Positions 9,128 to 20,900 of a stretch of 64,000 nt of DNA are shown piece after piece. The notes below the pieces were generated by a model. That model saw only the letters and a program-made list of their open reading frames with translations. It had not been told where the DNA came from and searched no databases. The stretch's first letter is position 1. Every line of letters starts with the position of its first letter. Source of the stretch: Triticum aestivum (Eukaryota > Streptophyta > Magnoliopsida > Poales > Poaceae); contig NC_057811.1 in assembly GCF_018294505.1 (NCBI RefSeq), positions 25,052,197 to 25,116,196 on the forward strand, given 5' to 3'. Both the position numbers and the translations under genes were made by a program.

Positions 9128-9205
9128 TTCCTAATAAATGAAGTTTGCAACCTTTTGACCATCGGATCATTTTGTGCAGTTTCACCAAAATCGAGATTAG
9201 CATCC
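9128..9205 (-). pseudogene. Exon-like module of minus-strand gene copy B
   Basis: Acceptor gccacag/GGATGC at 9206 opens a module carrying ttttggtgaaactgcacaaa, a variant of the word repeated at 3935-5410. Spliced to the donor at 9401 it extends one frame (LKVELRPS then GMLISILVKLHKM) for about 45 further codons. The alternative frame gives LDFGETAQND like the other modules. Both cannot be right; transcript data would decide. Confidence 0.35.
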
Positions 9206-9400
9206 CTGTGGCAAAGAAATTGAAGAAGCGTGATTAGAATAAGATTACTGGGACTAGTTGATGAGACATAAACTCATCACAAATACAGTACGTAGAAGCC
9301 AGTAGAGGTATGTGCGGGGCAAAGAAGTAGAGAAATATCCACAGGGAGTGATGTGGGCAGCTGGAGCAGTGGTGCAAGCCGGCTGTAAAGGGAGTTGTAC

Positions 9401-9695
9401 CTGAGGGACGTAGCTCAACCTTGAGGAGGGCAGCGGGAGGCGGCAACTGCCCACGTTGCGGCAGTGAGCAAGGGACGAAGGCAACCTCACCAGCTTTGTG
9501 AGAGAGAACGGCGGGGACCCCTGATCGGGACGTGCCGACAGTGGGTTTTCGCCGTCGGCGACGGCCACCGCATCTACACTAAGCATCCACCCCTTCCCCA
9601 AGCGGACGTGATCCGCCGGGATGTTAGAGATGTGGCCACAGTCGTTTTGTGCGAGAGAGTGTGAAGAGAGCAACCCCAGCAAGCAACCGTGTAGG
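9401..9695 (-). pseudogene. First exon of minus-strand gene copy B
   Basis: Starts below a CTATATAC box and shares with copy A the leader ttgctctcttcacactctctcgc and a GC-rich coding-like body (one frame contains VDAVAVADGENP, parallel to LNAVAVGEG in copy A). It ends at donor CTCAG/gtacaac (9399-9400). This is a paralogue of the 6588-6900 exon. Function unknown. Confidence 0.4.
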
Positions 9696-9707
9696 CTGGC
9701 CCGTCCA

Positions 9708-9724
9708 GACTATGTATATAGTGG
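9708..9724 (-). promoter_or_regulatory. TATA box of minus-strand gene copy B
   Basis: ctatatac on the minus strand at 9714-9721, just upstream of the leader shared with copy A. Confidence 0.45.
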
Positions 9725-9995
9725 AGCGGTTTCCTTTTCTCTCCATATGAACCTATCATATTGCGTACGTGCCACTGAAGAAAAAAAACTTTATTTATAA
9801 ATGATGCGGCACCTACTACTCGTTCTCCTATAACCTTGCGCTTGGCATCTCCAAAATATTAACCTTGCGATTGGCTCTGCGCCTCTTCGGGAAGTCGAGC
9901 AATAATGGTAGTGCAGTATATATCGTTCTGGCTATATGAGACCGAATGAATTGTTGCACGTTCACCACGTGGGCGAGGGTCGAGGGCCGAGGGAG

Positions 9996-10176
9996 AGTGC
10001 TACATACGGAGCAAAATGAGTGAATCTACACTCTAAAATACGTCTATATACATCAGTGTTTGGAGTATGTACTAGTAGTTCATATTGAAATCTACTAAAG
10101 GACATATATATTCCAAACAATATGATATAATCTCTATAACCAAGGTAGTAGGGACGAGGAGTAAACGGAGGGAGTA
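9996..10176. mobile_element. Stowaway remnant
   Basis: ctacatacggagcaaaatga, gtgaatctacactctaaaat and cgtctatatacatc match the interior of the Stowaway at 8650-8710. The right side ends in aaacggagggagta. The left terminus is missing, so this is a truncated copy. Confidence 0.65.
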
Positions 10177-10185
10177 GTAAATTTT

Positions 10186-10327
10186 TCTCCTCGTCCTGCG
10201 AGCCACCGCACGCATGGGCGAGGGAGCGGGCCTAAGGCGGAGCAAGCTTCACCTCATCCTGCGAGCCACCGCGCCCGTGGGCGGGGGAGACGGCATACTA
10301 AGCAAGCTTCTCCTCGTTCTGCGAGTT
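10186..10327. repeat. Three copies of a ~68-bp tandem repeat
   Basis: Units begin ctcctcgtcctgcgag, cacctcatcctgcgag and ctcctcgttctgcgag, and contain ccaccgc.c.cgtgggcg and gcaagctt. Confidence 0.7.
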
Positions 10328-10829
10328 GACGGGACACATCAAAAGTACTCCAGTGTATAGAGCCTTGCCTCTAAGGTAGGCCCCACATGGTTTGCCTCTT
10401 TTTTTAACATAACACGTCAAGTCGCAATTTGTTTGTTCACCCGTGGTAGACGATCCTCCCTCCACCAAGTGGACAACCAGTACACGTGCCAAATTACCAC
10501 GTGGGCTGCCTTTTTCGTACAGAAATGAGCACCACCGTGTACCCGCGCGGGTGTGGTTGGGAAAGAGACGGGAGTACGTGCGCCGTGCATGCACCTCTTC
10601 TCTTCGTGCACGTCCCCCACCTACGAGGGTGTGTGTGAGAGATACAAACCGCGTTCGTGAGTGTTTTTTGTTTTGGGGTGGGGGTGGGGTGGGGGTTGAT
10701 TTCGTGAATTATTTGTGGGAATATGTGTCGATGACATCTCAAACAAAATTTTGCATGCAATGTGTGTGAAATGGAGGCCTATCCATATCATACATAGAGG
10801 GTCGGGCAATCCACGAGAAGAGAGGGAGC
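10328..10829. other. Intergenic, GT-rich
   Basis: Includes a G-rich run (ggggtgggggtggggtggggg near 10676). Open frames here overlap on both strands and look like shadows of low complexity. No gene is supported. Confidence 0.3.
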
Positions 10830-11497
10830 GGTCATAGCTATTGATAGAGTCGAAGAGAGGATCAAGTGGGTGGGTGCGAGATCGATGAAGAGAGCCATCG
10901 AAATTGTGTGTGTGTGCAAGTCAAAGATATAGGGCGACTGGCCTACCGGAACGTTAGAGGGCACATGTCAAGTTTGTGTGTGGCAGGGAGACATGACTAG
11001 AGCGCTCGATGTATCGGTGTGTGTGGGGGNNNNNNNNNNNNNNNNNNNNNNNNNNNNNNNNNNNNNNNNNNNNNNNNNNNNNNNNNNNNNNNNNNNNNNN
11101 NNNNNNNNNNNNNNNNNNNNNNNNNNNNNNNNNNNNNNNNNNNNNNNNNNNNNNNNNNNNNNNNNNNNNNNNNNNNNNNNNNNNNNNNNNNNNNNNNNNN
11201 NNNNNNNNNNNNNNNNNNNNNNNNNNNNNNNNNNNNNNNNNNNNNNNNNNNNNNNNNNNNNNNNNNNNNNNNNNNNNNNNNNNNNNNNNNNNNNNNNGGT
11301 CATAGCTATTGATAGAGTCGAAGAGAGGATCAAGTGGGTGGGTGCGAGATCGATGAAGAGAGCCATCGAAATTGTGTGTGTGTGCAAGTCAAAGATATAG
11401 GGCGACTGGCCTACCGGAACGTTAGAGGGCATATGTCAAGTTTGTGTGTGGCAGGGAGACATGACTAGAGCGCTTGATGTATCGGTGTGTGTGGGGG
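10830..11497. repeat. 200-bp duplicate on both sides of an N-run (11030-11297)
   Basis: 10830-11029 and 11298-11497 are the same sequence with only two visible substitutions (gcacatg/gcatatg and gctcgatg/gcttgatg). The first copy ends exactly at the N-run and the second starts exactly after it. That is the pattern of two overlapping contig ends that were not merged, or of a true tandem repeat with an unread unit. Confidence 0.7.
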
Positions 11498-12578
11498 GGA
11501 GGGGGTGGGGGGAGGGGTAGGCAGAGGCCTAACTATAGAGGTAGAACAACTCGTATATGTGTTGAGAAGGAGAGACCCAGCTATGTCTTTAGGGAGATCG
11601 GTTGACATCCATACATAACTGAAGGACGGGAAATATGATGGGACAGAGAGAGAGAGAGGAGAGAGAGAGGGAGGGAGAGGGAGGGAGAGGGGTAGAGTGC
11701 TAGATGGGTGATGGAGTTGCTTCTCGAAGATGGTGGGAGAGGCCTACTAGACAAACTGAGGGTGGGACTGCAATGTTATCAATAAGAGTGGGGATGTGTT
11801 TCTGTGTGTGCCTGTGCGTGATAGACCTGTCGGGACGCATCCATGGATGATGAAGGGGAACCATGTGTTTGGTAAGCAAACCTAACTAGATCGGTAGATC
11901 AATTGTTGTTTGTCGGAGGAAGGGAGAGACACAACTAATGAGGTAGATCAATTGACGTGTGGGTAAAAACGAGTTATAAGGACCTAGCTAGCTATATGTA
12001 TAGCGAGAGATCGGTCGGTGTACGTCCATTTGTTAGAGGCAAATAAGGCCCAGCGAGACGGATAGACAGAGAGAATGGAGCTAGGAGGTGGTGTGAGAGG
12101 CCCAACTACTAGCTAGATAGGGGGAGGAGTGTGCGGTTGTGAGATCGATGAAAAGAGGGGCGAGAGTTTACACGTGTGTCTGACCGTATGAGAGACACGA
12201 GGCAAGGACACATAAAGGAGGAGATTGAAGGTGTGTGTGTATGTTGTAGGCAGGCATCGCTGGAGAGGTTTATCGATCAGTGTGTGTCGGAAAGGAGTTG
12301 TGGAGACTCTGGGAGAACGACCTAAAGAAAAAAATGAATGTGCCCGGTGGATAGAATGCCGAGGGAGGGGGAGGGCGAGGAGGGCGTGTGCATGCATGAG
12401 AGAAAGTTAGTGGTAGCTACAAAGGTTAGAGGATTGTGTGGGTGTAAGAGACTAACAAAGATCATAATTTGATATGAAAGCGGATTCATATATTTGAATA
12501 GGAGATCATAGTGTTTTAAACATTGCATGCATGAATATAGCGGTGCTACACGTGCTGTGCACATGTTATACCATAATG
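11498..12578. other. Purine-rich GA/GT low-complexity region
   Basis: Contains (GA)n and (GGGA)n runs near 11644-11692 and many short repeats of gtgtgtgt. ORFs here are compositional. No gene, RNA or transposon terminus is recognised. Confidence 0.4.
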
Positions 12579-12800
12579 TGATAATGCATGGCGTTTGCAA
12601 CTCACAGCTAAATGCCGAACAATCTAAACCATACTATACATCAAACAATCTCACATTTTATTTGAATTTGTGATAATGTGTGGCGTTTGCAGCTTACAAC
12701 TGAATATCGAACAATCTAAACAATACTATATATCGAACATTCTCACATTTTATTTGAATTTGTGGTAATGTGTGGTGTTTGCAACTCACATCTAAATACT
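12579..12800. repeat. ~93-bp tandem repeat, 2.4 copies
   Basis: taatg(ca/tg)tgg(c/t)gtttgca starts units at about 12579, 12672 and 12765. Each continues with gaacaatctaaac.atactata and cacattttatttgaatttg. Confidence 0.75.
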
Positions 12801-13024
12801 TGCAGGCGCAGGGGGCGGGGCACCATACATAATGTGATAAACACATTATACATATGAGACATGGTTTAGATTATGAAGATCTAGCTAGAGCTAGAAATGT
12901 AATGTGATTTGAAATCAAAATAAAGTGGATTCAAAAACTCTAGTTCGAGTTCATATAGTACACATAGTTCATATGTAACTCGAGACTAATCATGTGGTGT
13001 GCTGTGAAGATAATACACAAATGG

Positions 13025-13170
13025 TGGTTTAACTTGACAATAATGATGATTGTAGATCTTATTAAAACAGAGAAACGAATTCAAATGCTTTGACTTCACA
13101 ACAATCATTACTGTAGATCTGATTCAAATAGAGAAACGAATTCAAATTTAGTTCATATTGAAGCGGTAGT
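13025..13170. repeat. ~73-bp direct duplication
   Basis: acaataatgatgattgtaga and its partner acaacaatcattactgtaga are each followed by a tct.at..aaa.agagaaacga and attcaaa segment. Confidence 0.6.
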
Positions 13171-13299
13171 ATATACGTTTGGAATGCACTAAAACGTTCA
13201 TTTGAGTAGTAGGTTGCATGCATTATAGAAGTAGCGAAATATTTTAATTGAACATAAAATGAATTCAAAGTTTTGAATGACATTTGTAGTGCGCATTGA

Positions 13300-13666
13300 T
13301 TTGGTACAGTACACGTTAGGCTTCTCCGGAAATTTCAACCCGCGCCTTGTTAGCCCGAAGTATTTAAGATATATCTTTGTCTCATTGTGCTCCGGGAACT
13401 CCCTCCATCTCAACCCGCGCCTTGCTATTCCGAAATTACAGCGCGCGTGAAAACTCCCACCTCCTGTGAAATCCCGACACGCGAAATGCCTGTGGTACCC
13501 CTGGACCGAAAGAACCGCCTCAAATCGGTGGGGGTACTTTCGTAACTTACCCCACATTTCGGACAAGCGCGTCTCTAAGCCATGGTTCCCCACTGCCATC
13601 CCATCCGCCCACCCATTCGTACACCGAGGCCGCGAAAACCCGCGACGAAACCCCACACCCTGCTCC
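13300..13666 (+). other. 5' part of the interrupted locus, upstream of the Gypsy insertion
   Basis: GC-rich sequence ending in TSD GCTCC. Its continuation is at 48797, where the reading frames remain open across the empty site (frames beginning 13466 and about 13551 both continue past 48797). It is therefore likely promoter, leader or first exon of the modular gene at 48797-54344. The first codon cannot be fixed. Confidence 0.45.
13662..13666. repeat. Target-site duplication GCTCC (left)
   Basis: Matches GCTCC at 48792-48796, immediately outside TG...CA termini of the Gypsy element. Confidence 0.9.
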
Positions 13667-16600
13667 TGTAACATCCCAAATTTTCAATTTGGAATGTTAT
13701 ACATTAGATCATCATTGCATAGCATATTTTATTGCATTTTGGCAAATCCTCGAAAATCCTAAGCAACTCAAGGACCCTCGGAGAGAGTTGGGGATTTTTC
13801 CCGGTTTTCATATTTGATTTTTATCAAATAAGTGAAACGAGGATTTTTGGTTTTAATTATTTTCTCTCCAAAAAATATTTCATATTAAAATAAATGAGAG
13901 GAGAAAATATGACTTCTCCAAAATAATTGAAATATTGGAGGAAAAATATTAAAATCAAATATTTGATTTTATTCGGATTTTATTTGCAATTTTATTTGCG
14001 TTAAAAAAATTGCACGTTTTAAAAACTGTATTTTTAGGGCCAAGAAAATGTTCACCTCGTTCTAATTATTTTAATTAGGCGGTGAAAATTTATTTTGGCA
14101 ATTTTAGATTTTTATTTATTTTTCTATGATTTTTTTAAATTCGGCGGAATTAATTTAAAAAAACGCGCGAGCGCCGACTGGGCCGAAGCCCAGCCGACGG
14201 CCCAGCCCAGCCGCCCGAGCCGTCTCCCTCCCGGAGACTTAGCTCCCGCCGCCGCCCGAGTCCCGGTCGGGGACGCTGCCGCCGCCGCCTTACCCCTCCC
14301 CCACGGCACCCCCCTCCTATATATACCCCGCCACCCCGCCGCCTCCCTCACCCCGTTCCCCGCCTCGACCAAAGCCGCCGACGCCGGAGCCGACACCGCC
14401 GCCGAGAGGAGCTCGCCGCCAGAGCCCCGAACGCCGCCGCCCGTCNNNNNNNNNNNNNNNNNNNNNNNNNNNNNNNNNNNNNNNNNNNNNNNNNNNNNNN
14501 NNNNNNNNNNNNNNNNNNNNNNNNNNNNNNNNNNNNNNNNNNNNNNNNNNNNNNNNNNNNNNNNNNNNNNNNNNNNNNNNNNNNNNNNNNNNNNNNNNNN
14601 NNNNNNNNNNNNNNNNNNNNNNNNNNNNNNNNNNNNNNNNNNNNNNNNNNNNNNNNNNNNNNNNNNNNNNNNNNNNNNNNNNNNNNNNNNNNNNNNNNNN
14701 NNNNNNNNNNNNNNNNNNNNNNNNNNNNNNNNNNNNNNNNNNNNNNNNNNNNNNNNNNNNNNNNNNNNNNNNNNNNNNNNNNNNNNNNNNNNNNNNNNNN
14801 NNNNNNNNNNNNNNNNNNNNNNNNNNNNNNNNNNNNNNNNNNNNNNNNNNNNNNNNNNNNNNNNNNNNNNNNNNNNNNNNNNNNNNNNNNNNNNNNNNNN
14901 NNNNGCCTCGCCGAGCCCCGCCGCCCCTCGCCGCACCCCCGAGCCCCGCCGGAGCCCGTCCCGAGCCCCGCCGGAGTTGCCCCGATGAGGTAGCCGCAGC
15001 CGCCGCCGACTGTCTGTTTTTTTTCAAAAAACCGCTTCGGTTTATTTTTTTAGAACCCTAGGTTTATTTTTTTATGATCGGTTTATTTTTTTTCTTCGGT
15101 TTAGTTTGTTAGTGAACGTTCACCGATCTGTTCGTTTTAACGAACGTGTTCATTGGTTAGTCGCTGTTAGCGAACGTCCGTTCGTTTAACTGTTCGTCAG
15201 TTTTATTTTCGTCGGATTATCCGCGATTTTCCAGAATCGCGATTTCTGATCTGTTTTTCGTTTTAGTTTAACTTTTCGCTCGTTTATCGGAATCAGGCGA
15301 TTCAAGCGCCTAGAGTTTCGTATCGAAATTCTCTTTCCGGTTAACCTACTCAAACAAGTTTTTGCTACTGTAAAATTTGACCTAGATCCAGATTAGTAAA
15401 CGAAGCTTGTTTCTTTCGCCGTTTGACTTTCGTTGCGTCGTTCGATTTGTTTCTTTTTGCAAACCGGAGATTCTTAAGTTGAACTTTCTGGTTAGATCTT
15501 ATATTTGAGTTTTACTTGTGCAGTTGATGAGTGCTTATTGTATGCTTGTTTGTTTGCGATAGAGTACCCGGAGTGCGCCGCTTGCTACTTGGAATCTCTA
15601 GGTTTCACGGATCATCAGCAAGGCAAGTAACACTTTGATGATATCTCTTTACTACCCAGTTTTATTGCATTAGATCAACCCTCAAACATTGCATGGTTAG
15701 GATCTAATTAAATTGTGGGAATTGGGAAGTAGTTGAGGTAGTACCTATTACCTGTTTATTATCAAACCTTGGGAGTTACTTCTGCGTTGCTTATATCGCT
15801 ATGCTCTGCTGGTAGACGTGGATTGGGTTTGAGAGATATTCACGAGAGATGTGAGATTGTTAATTAATGGTTTACTTAAGGTGGCAACTAAAACTCACAT
15901 CTGGGTGGATTGAGGTACCTGGGTATTCCAGGATTGCCTGTGTTTTTCTTTTGGACCGCCACCCAGGTTCAAAGGGATCATGAGATTATTCATGCTAGAA
16001 ACTTCCGTGTGCAGCCGCAAGCTATTATGGGCTCTAGCATAGTCGAGTAAGTTGTGGGAAACCTTTCCATGATGGGCTAGCAGATGTAGGGGATTGTAGG
16101 TGTATTGGCCTATCTATCGGTTAAGGGGACCTCTTCGGAAAGACTGTGTCTCGGTCATCCGTTTCTCAAACATCATGTAGTGCGAGAATCAAGCGGAGGC
16201 GATCGAGTCTTGTGGGAAAAGTGCACAAACCTCTGCAGAGTGTATAAACTAATCATGGTTAGCCGTGTCCCCGGTTATGGACGTTTTGAGTATCTAGTAT
16301 CTGGATTATCATGTGAATCTCATCACCATGTTACTTTAATTAATTTTGTTGGGTTAATGATGATAACTTAATTGGGATTGAGATGATGTCAACCATCTCA
16401 ATGTTTAACAACCACCATGATAGTTAAATAAAATTTATTCCTTTGCAGTAGGGAAAAATTGGCTTTTCGCAAAACAGTAACCATAGAGCTTTCCACCAGC
16501 CAAATATGCATGTAGTTATAGCATCATTCTGTTCATTACTCTCTATGTGTTATTTTGCCAGCATATTCCATGTGCTGACCCGTTTCGGGCTGCAACGTTT

Positions 16601-16895
16601 CATGTTGCAGACTTTTCAGACGACGAGTAAGGTGCCTTAGGTCGTGGTCTTATACTCAGTGATGCCGTTGGAGTTAATGGACTCACTTATCTTCCAAGTC
16701 TTCCGCTGTTATCATATTTAGATGACCTTAAGCCATATTTATCATACTTATTTATCTTGTGAGATACTCGTTGTAATAAGTGTGTGATTGCTACTCTGTA
16801 TAAATCCTCCATTTGTACTGTGCGTGTCAGCATTACTGATCCAGGGATGACACTGGTGCACAGAAGCACAGATTGTTTGAGGTCTGGTCGCTACA
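13667..16895 (+). repeat. 5' LTR of the Tekay-like element
   Basis: TG...CA borders, matched by the 3' LTR halves (22340-23083 and 47115-48791). Contains a CTATATATA box at about 14318-14326, a GC-rich downstream leader, and the N-run 14446-14904. It carries about 340 bp (15175-15517) that the 3' LTR lacks. Not counting N, its length equals the 3' LTR once that segment is subtracted. Confidence 0.9.
14446..14904. other. Assembly gap in the 5' LTR
   Basis: 459 N. In the 3' LTR the flanking words cgcccgtc and gcctc are directly adjacent (about 47151-47165), so the missing sequence is probably very short or absent. Confidence 0.75.
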
Positions 16896-16899
16896 AAGG

Positions 16900-16911
16900 T
16901 GGTATCAGAGC
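16900..16911 (+). other. Primer binding site, initiator Met tRNA type
   Basis: TGGTATCAGAGC lies 4 bp after the 5' LTR. It complements the 3' end of plant initiator methionine tRNA. Confidence 0.85.
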
Positions 16912-17006
16912 ACACGTTCACTGTAGGACACGACCACTAAGTTTAAACCCTAGAACACTACTCTCTTCTCATTTCTTACTCCTCTCCATTTTCTACTCTT
17001 TTAGGA

Positions 17007-17738
17007 ATGGCGGATGCAAGGAACAAGTTCATGCAACCAGATGAAGATACACCCTTTGGATGCCACTTGAAGGAAGTCACTAGATACCTAAACATCGGAA
17101 TTCCAAGCTTCACCAGAACCTACAACGCCACACTACCAGAAGAAGAGCGCTGGAAGATTCAAGTTCAAGTTCCAGGAAGGACGTTTACGCCAGTCACTGA
17201 GCCTATAGAGTTTTCCTTTGATGCACCAACCTGGAGTTTAGGGAAGAGCATGGCAGCCCACATCTCTATGGGACGCATTGGAGAAGTGTACCACAGGGAG
17301 CTTAAGGATACTATCTACCAGATTTGTGGACGCCGAGATGAGCAATGGGAGATGATCAGCACCAAGAAGGATGGATCAATTGCAGCTTTCATCCAGGAGC
17401 AAAACCAACACATTCATCGCCAGGAGAACCAGATGTGCGTAGACATGATAGGTCTAAAGAAGGCATTGACCAAGATCACGGAGTTGGAGGAAGAACTCAA
17501 GGCTACACGCGATGGATATGAGGAGGAAATCGCAACACTATTGGAGAAAAATGAAGACCTGATAAAGAAGATCGGAGTTTTCATGGGAGACCCAGCACCT
17601 GGAGGACAAGACGACGATTCTACTTGCCCGGATAACTACATCATCATCGACGACACCGACTTGGACCCAAGTGAAGATGACTATGTTGATGAAGCTGGAG
17701 CAGATATCATGGAGTCTTCGGCTGATCAAAATTTCTAG
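17007..17738 (+). CDS. Accessory ORF upstream of gag, 243 codons
   Basis: First ORF after the PBS (ATG preceded by ttttaggA) and in the same direction as gag-pol, separated from it by 195 bp. No zinc knuckle, protease or other recognised domain is visible. Residues about 145-195 (QENQMCVDMIGLKKALTKIT and following ELEEELKATRDG) are a predicted coiled coil, followed by an acidic tail (DDTDLDPSEDDYVDE). Such an extra ORF before gag occurs in some Triticeae Gypsy families. Its role is unknown. The frame is intact, in keeping with a fairly young element. Confidence 0.7.
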   Translation: MADARNKFMQPDEDTPFGCHLKEVTRYLNIGIPSFTRTYNATLPEEERWKIQVQVPGRTFTPVTEPIEFSFDAPTWSLGKSMAAHISMGRIGEVYHRELKDTIYQICGRRDEQWEMISTKKDGSIAAFIQEQNQHIHRQENQMCVDMIGLKKALTKITELEEELKATRDGYEEEIATLLEKNEDLIKKIGVFMGDPAPGGQDDDSTCPDNYIIIDDTDLDPSEDDYVDEAGADIMESSADQNF

Positions 17739-17933
17739 TAGACCACCATAATCAGTAGTAGTATTTTCCCCCATGTATATAGTATAGTCCGAGCACGTAG
17801 TAACGACAGTTTGATCGATTGTATGCCTTGTTGATTGAGTGATATTGTTGGTGTTTGTCTCATGAGCATATGGGTAGTGTTTTCTCTCTAGACCTCATTC
17901 TATTCTATATCTCATCTTTTCTAAACCTATCAG

Positions 17934-20900
17934 ATGCCTCCGAGAGGCGACACCGGATTTGTTTTTCCACCGGAGATCACTCAGTTGATTCAGCAGCAGA
18001 ATGCACTGATGCAAGTATTAGTACAGAACCAAGGCAACAACAACAACAACAACAACAACCCACCACCACCTGTTGATCACTTAACCCGTTTCTTGAGGCT
18101 AAATCCGCCGGTGTTTTCCAGCAGCACCGAGCCGATTGTTGCAGATGATTGGCTCCGCAAAGTTGGAAGGGAGTTGACCACTACAGGATGCACAGATGCG
18201 GAGAGAGTGCGTTTTGCCGCACATCAGCTTGATGGACCCGCAACATCATGGTGGGAGAATTACACAGCCACACACCCTATTGACACTGTCACATGGGACC
18301 AGTTTCAGCAAGCTTTCCGTACTGCCCATGTTTCAGCAGGAGCTATGGCTATGAAGAAGCGTGAGTTTCGCAACCTACGCCAAGGAGGACGCACCATAGG
18401 CCAGTATGTGGAGGACTTTAGTAAGTTAGCACGTTATGCTCCAGATGACATTGCTACAGATGCAGCCAAGCAGGAGAATTTTCTGGAAGGACTGAATGAT
18501 GAGCTGAGCTTGCAGCTGATGGTAGCAACCTTCAACAACTACCAGGAGTTGGTAGATAGAGCTCTCATGATTGAAGGGAAGCAGCAGCAGCTTGAAAACC
18601 GTAAGAGGAAGTATGGACAAGGGAAGTACAATTCTGGAGCTCAGCAGAAGCCACGTTTTACCCCGAAATCGGGAGGACATTTTCAGCATACCCATGGAGG
18701 AGGTAGTTCGCACAACCATAATGGCCCCAAGAATGGCAATGGGAATGGAGGAAGCAATGGCCAGAACCGTACCAACCCTTCAACCCCAGCTAAGAGAGAC
18801 CTGAGCCAAGTCACTTGCTTTAAGTGCCAGAAGACTGGACATTATGCCAATGAATGTCCTGAAGCCCAGAATGGAAATGGCAATGGAAGCTCTGGGAAGA
18901 AGCCGAACCCTTTCAACAAAGGACATGTGAACCACGTTAGCGTGGAAGAGGTTGAAGCTCAGCCAGATGCAGTAATAGGCAAGTTTTTGGTTAAGTCATT
19001 TACTGCACTCGTTCTTTTTGATACTGGTGCATCGCATTCATACATATCAAGGGGATTTGTGGATAAGTATAAACTGCCCACCAAGGTTCTTAAAACACCT
19101 ATGTTAGTAAGTTCACCAGGAGCAGAGTATATGGCAAGCCAAGGATGTTTTCAGATGCCATTGGCCATAGGTAGGCATGTTTTCCCCTCAGACTTGATAA
19201 TCTTGGAGTCGCAAGGTTTGGATGTAATTTTGGGTATGGATTGGTTATCGAAGTATGGAGGGAACATTGATTGCGCCAGTAAGACGATTTCTCTTACCAC
19301 CCCAGAAGGAAGAAGGATTAAGTATGTATCCCGGCATGTGCCGAAGAGGACTCAAGTGAATTCCTTATCAGGCGTTGTACAGGAGGAAGTACCAGTGGTG
19401 AAGGATTACCCGGATGTATTTCCAGAAGAGTTGCCAGGCATGCCACCCGATAGAGACATCGAGTTTCTGATCGAGCTTTTGCCAGGCACAGGACCAATAT
19501 CTAAGAGACCGTACAGGATGCCCGCAAAAGATTTGGAGGAGATTAAGAAGCAGATTAAGGAGTTACTGGATAAAGGCTATATTCGCCCAAGTTCGTCACC
19601 TTGGGGATCGCCGGTACTTCTAGTGGAGAAGAAGGATGGATCATTAAGGATGGTCGTTGATTATCGTGGATTGAATGAAGTGACCATCAAGAATAAGTAC
19701 CCACTGCCGATGATCAATGATTTGTTTGACCACTTACAAGGAGCTAAGGTATTTTCCAAGATCGATCTACGATCAGGATACCATCAGTTGAAGATTCGAG
19801 AGCAGGATATACCAAAGACAGCTTTTACCACCAGGTATGGGCTGTATGAGTATACCGTTATGTCATTTGGTCTGACTAACGCACCTGCCTATTTCATGAA
19901 CCTGATGAACAAAGTGTTTATGGAGTTTTTGGATAAGTTCGTCGTAGTGTTCATTGATGACATTTTCGTCTACTCAAAGAATGAAGAGGAGCATAAGGAG
20001 CATTTGCGTTTGGTACTTGAGAAGCTCAGAGAACATCAGCTATACACCAAGTTCAGCAAATGTGAGTTTTGGCTGAAGGAAGTTGGATTCCTCGGACACG
20101 TTATATCCGGAGAAGGAATAGCAGTAGACCCCACCAAAGTTGACACAGTAACAAACTGGGAATCACCCGCATCAGTTGGAGAAATCCGGAGTTTTCTTGG
20201 ACTTGCAGGATACTACCGGAGGTTCATTGAGAATTTCTCGAGGATTGCTAAGCCCGTGACTGAGCTATTGAAGAAAGACACCAAGTTCAATTGGACTGAG
20301 GATTGTGAAGCTAGTTTTCAGGAGTTGAAGAAACGTTTGGTTACATCACCAGTGTTGATCCTGCCAGATCAACGCAAGGATTATGAAGTTTATTGCGATG
20401 CTTCTCGTCGAGGACTTGGAGCAGTGCTTATGCAGGAGGGAAGAGTTGTTTCATATGCTTCACGACAACTTAAACCCCATGAGAAGAATTATGCCACCCA
20501 TGATTTGGAGTTAGCAGCCGTGGTACATGCGTTGAAGACATGGAGACATTTTCTCATCGGAAATCACTGTGAGGTGTACACGGATCACAAGAGTTTGAAG
20601 TACATTTTCACGCAAAAGGAGTTGAATCTCAGGCAAAGGAGATGGTTGGAGCTCAGAAAGGATTATGATATGAGATTGCATTATCATCCCGGAAAGGCTA
20701 ACGTAGTAGCAGACGCGTTGAGCCGCAAGAGCCATGTCAACACACTCATGACCGGAGAGGTACCGAAAGTATTAGCCGAGGATATTCGCGAGCTATGTTT
20801 GGAGATAGTACCGAGAGGCTATTTAGCAACGTTGGAGATTCAGTCTACCTTGATGGAAAAGATCAGGGAAGCTCAAAAGACAGACAAGGAGATTGATGAG

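Noticed and set aside
10968..11432. Open frames running through the N-run
   Set aside because: Most of their length is unknown sequence; the rest is low complexity.
14095..15027. Long frames on both strands in the 5' LTR
   Set aside because: They cross a 459-N gap and GC-rich LTR leader; no domain, and the same region is LTR by comparison with the 3' copy.
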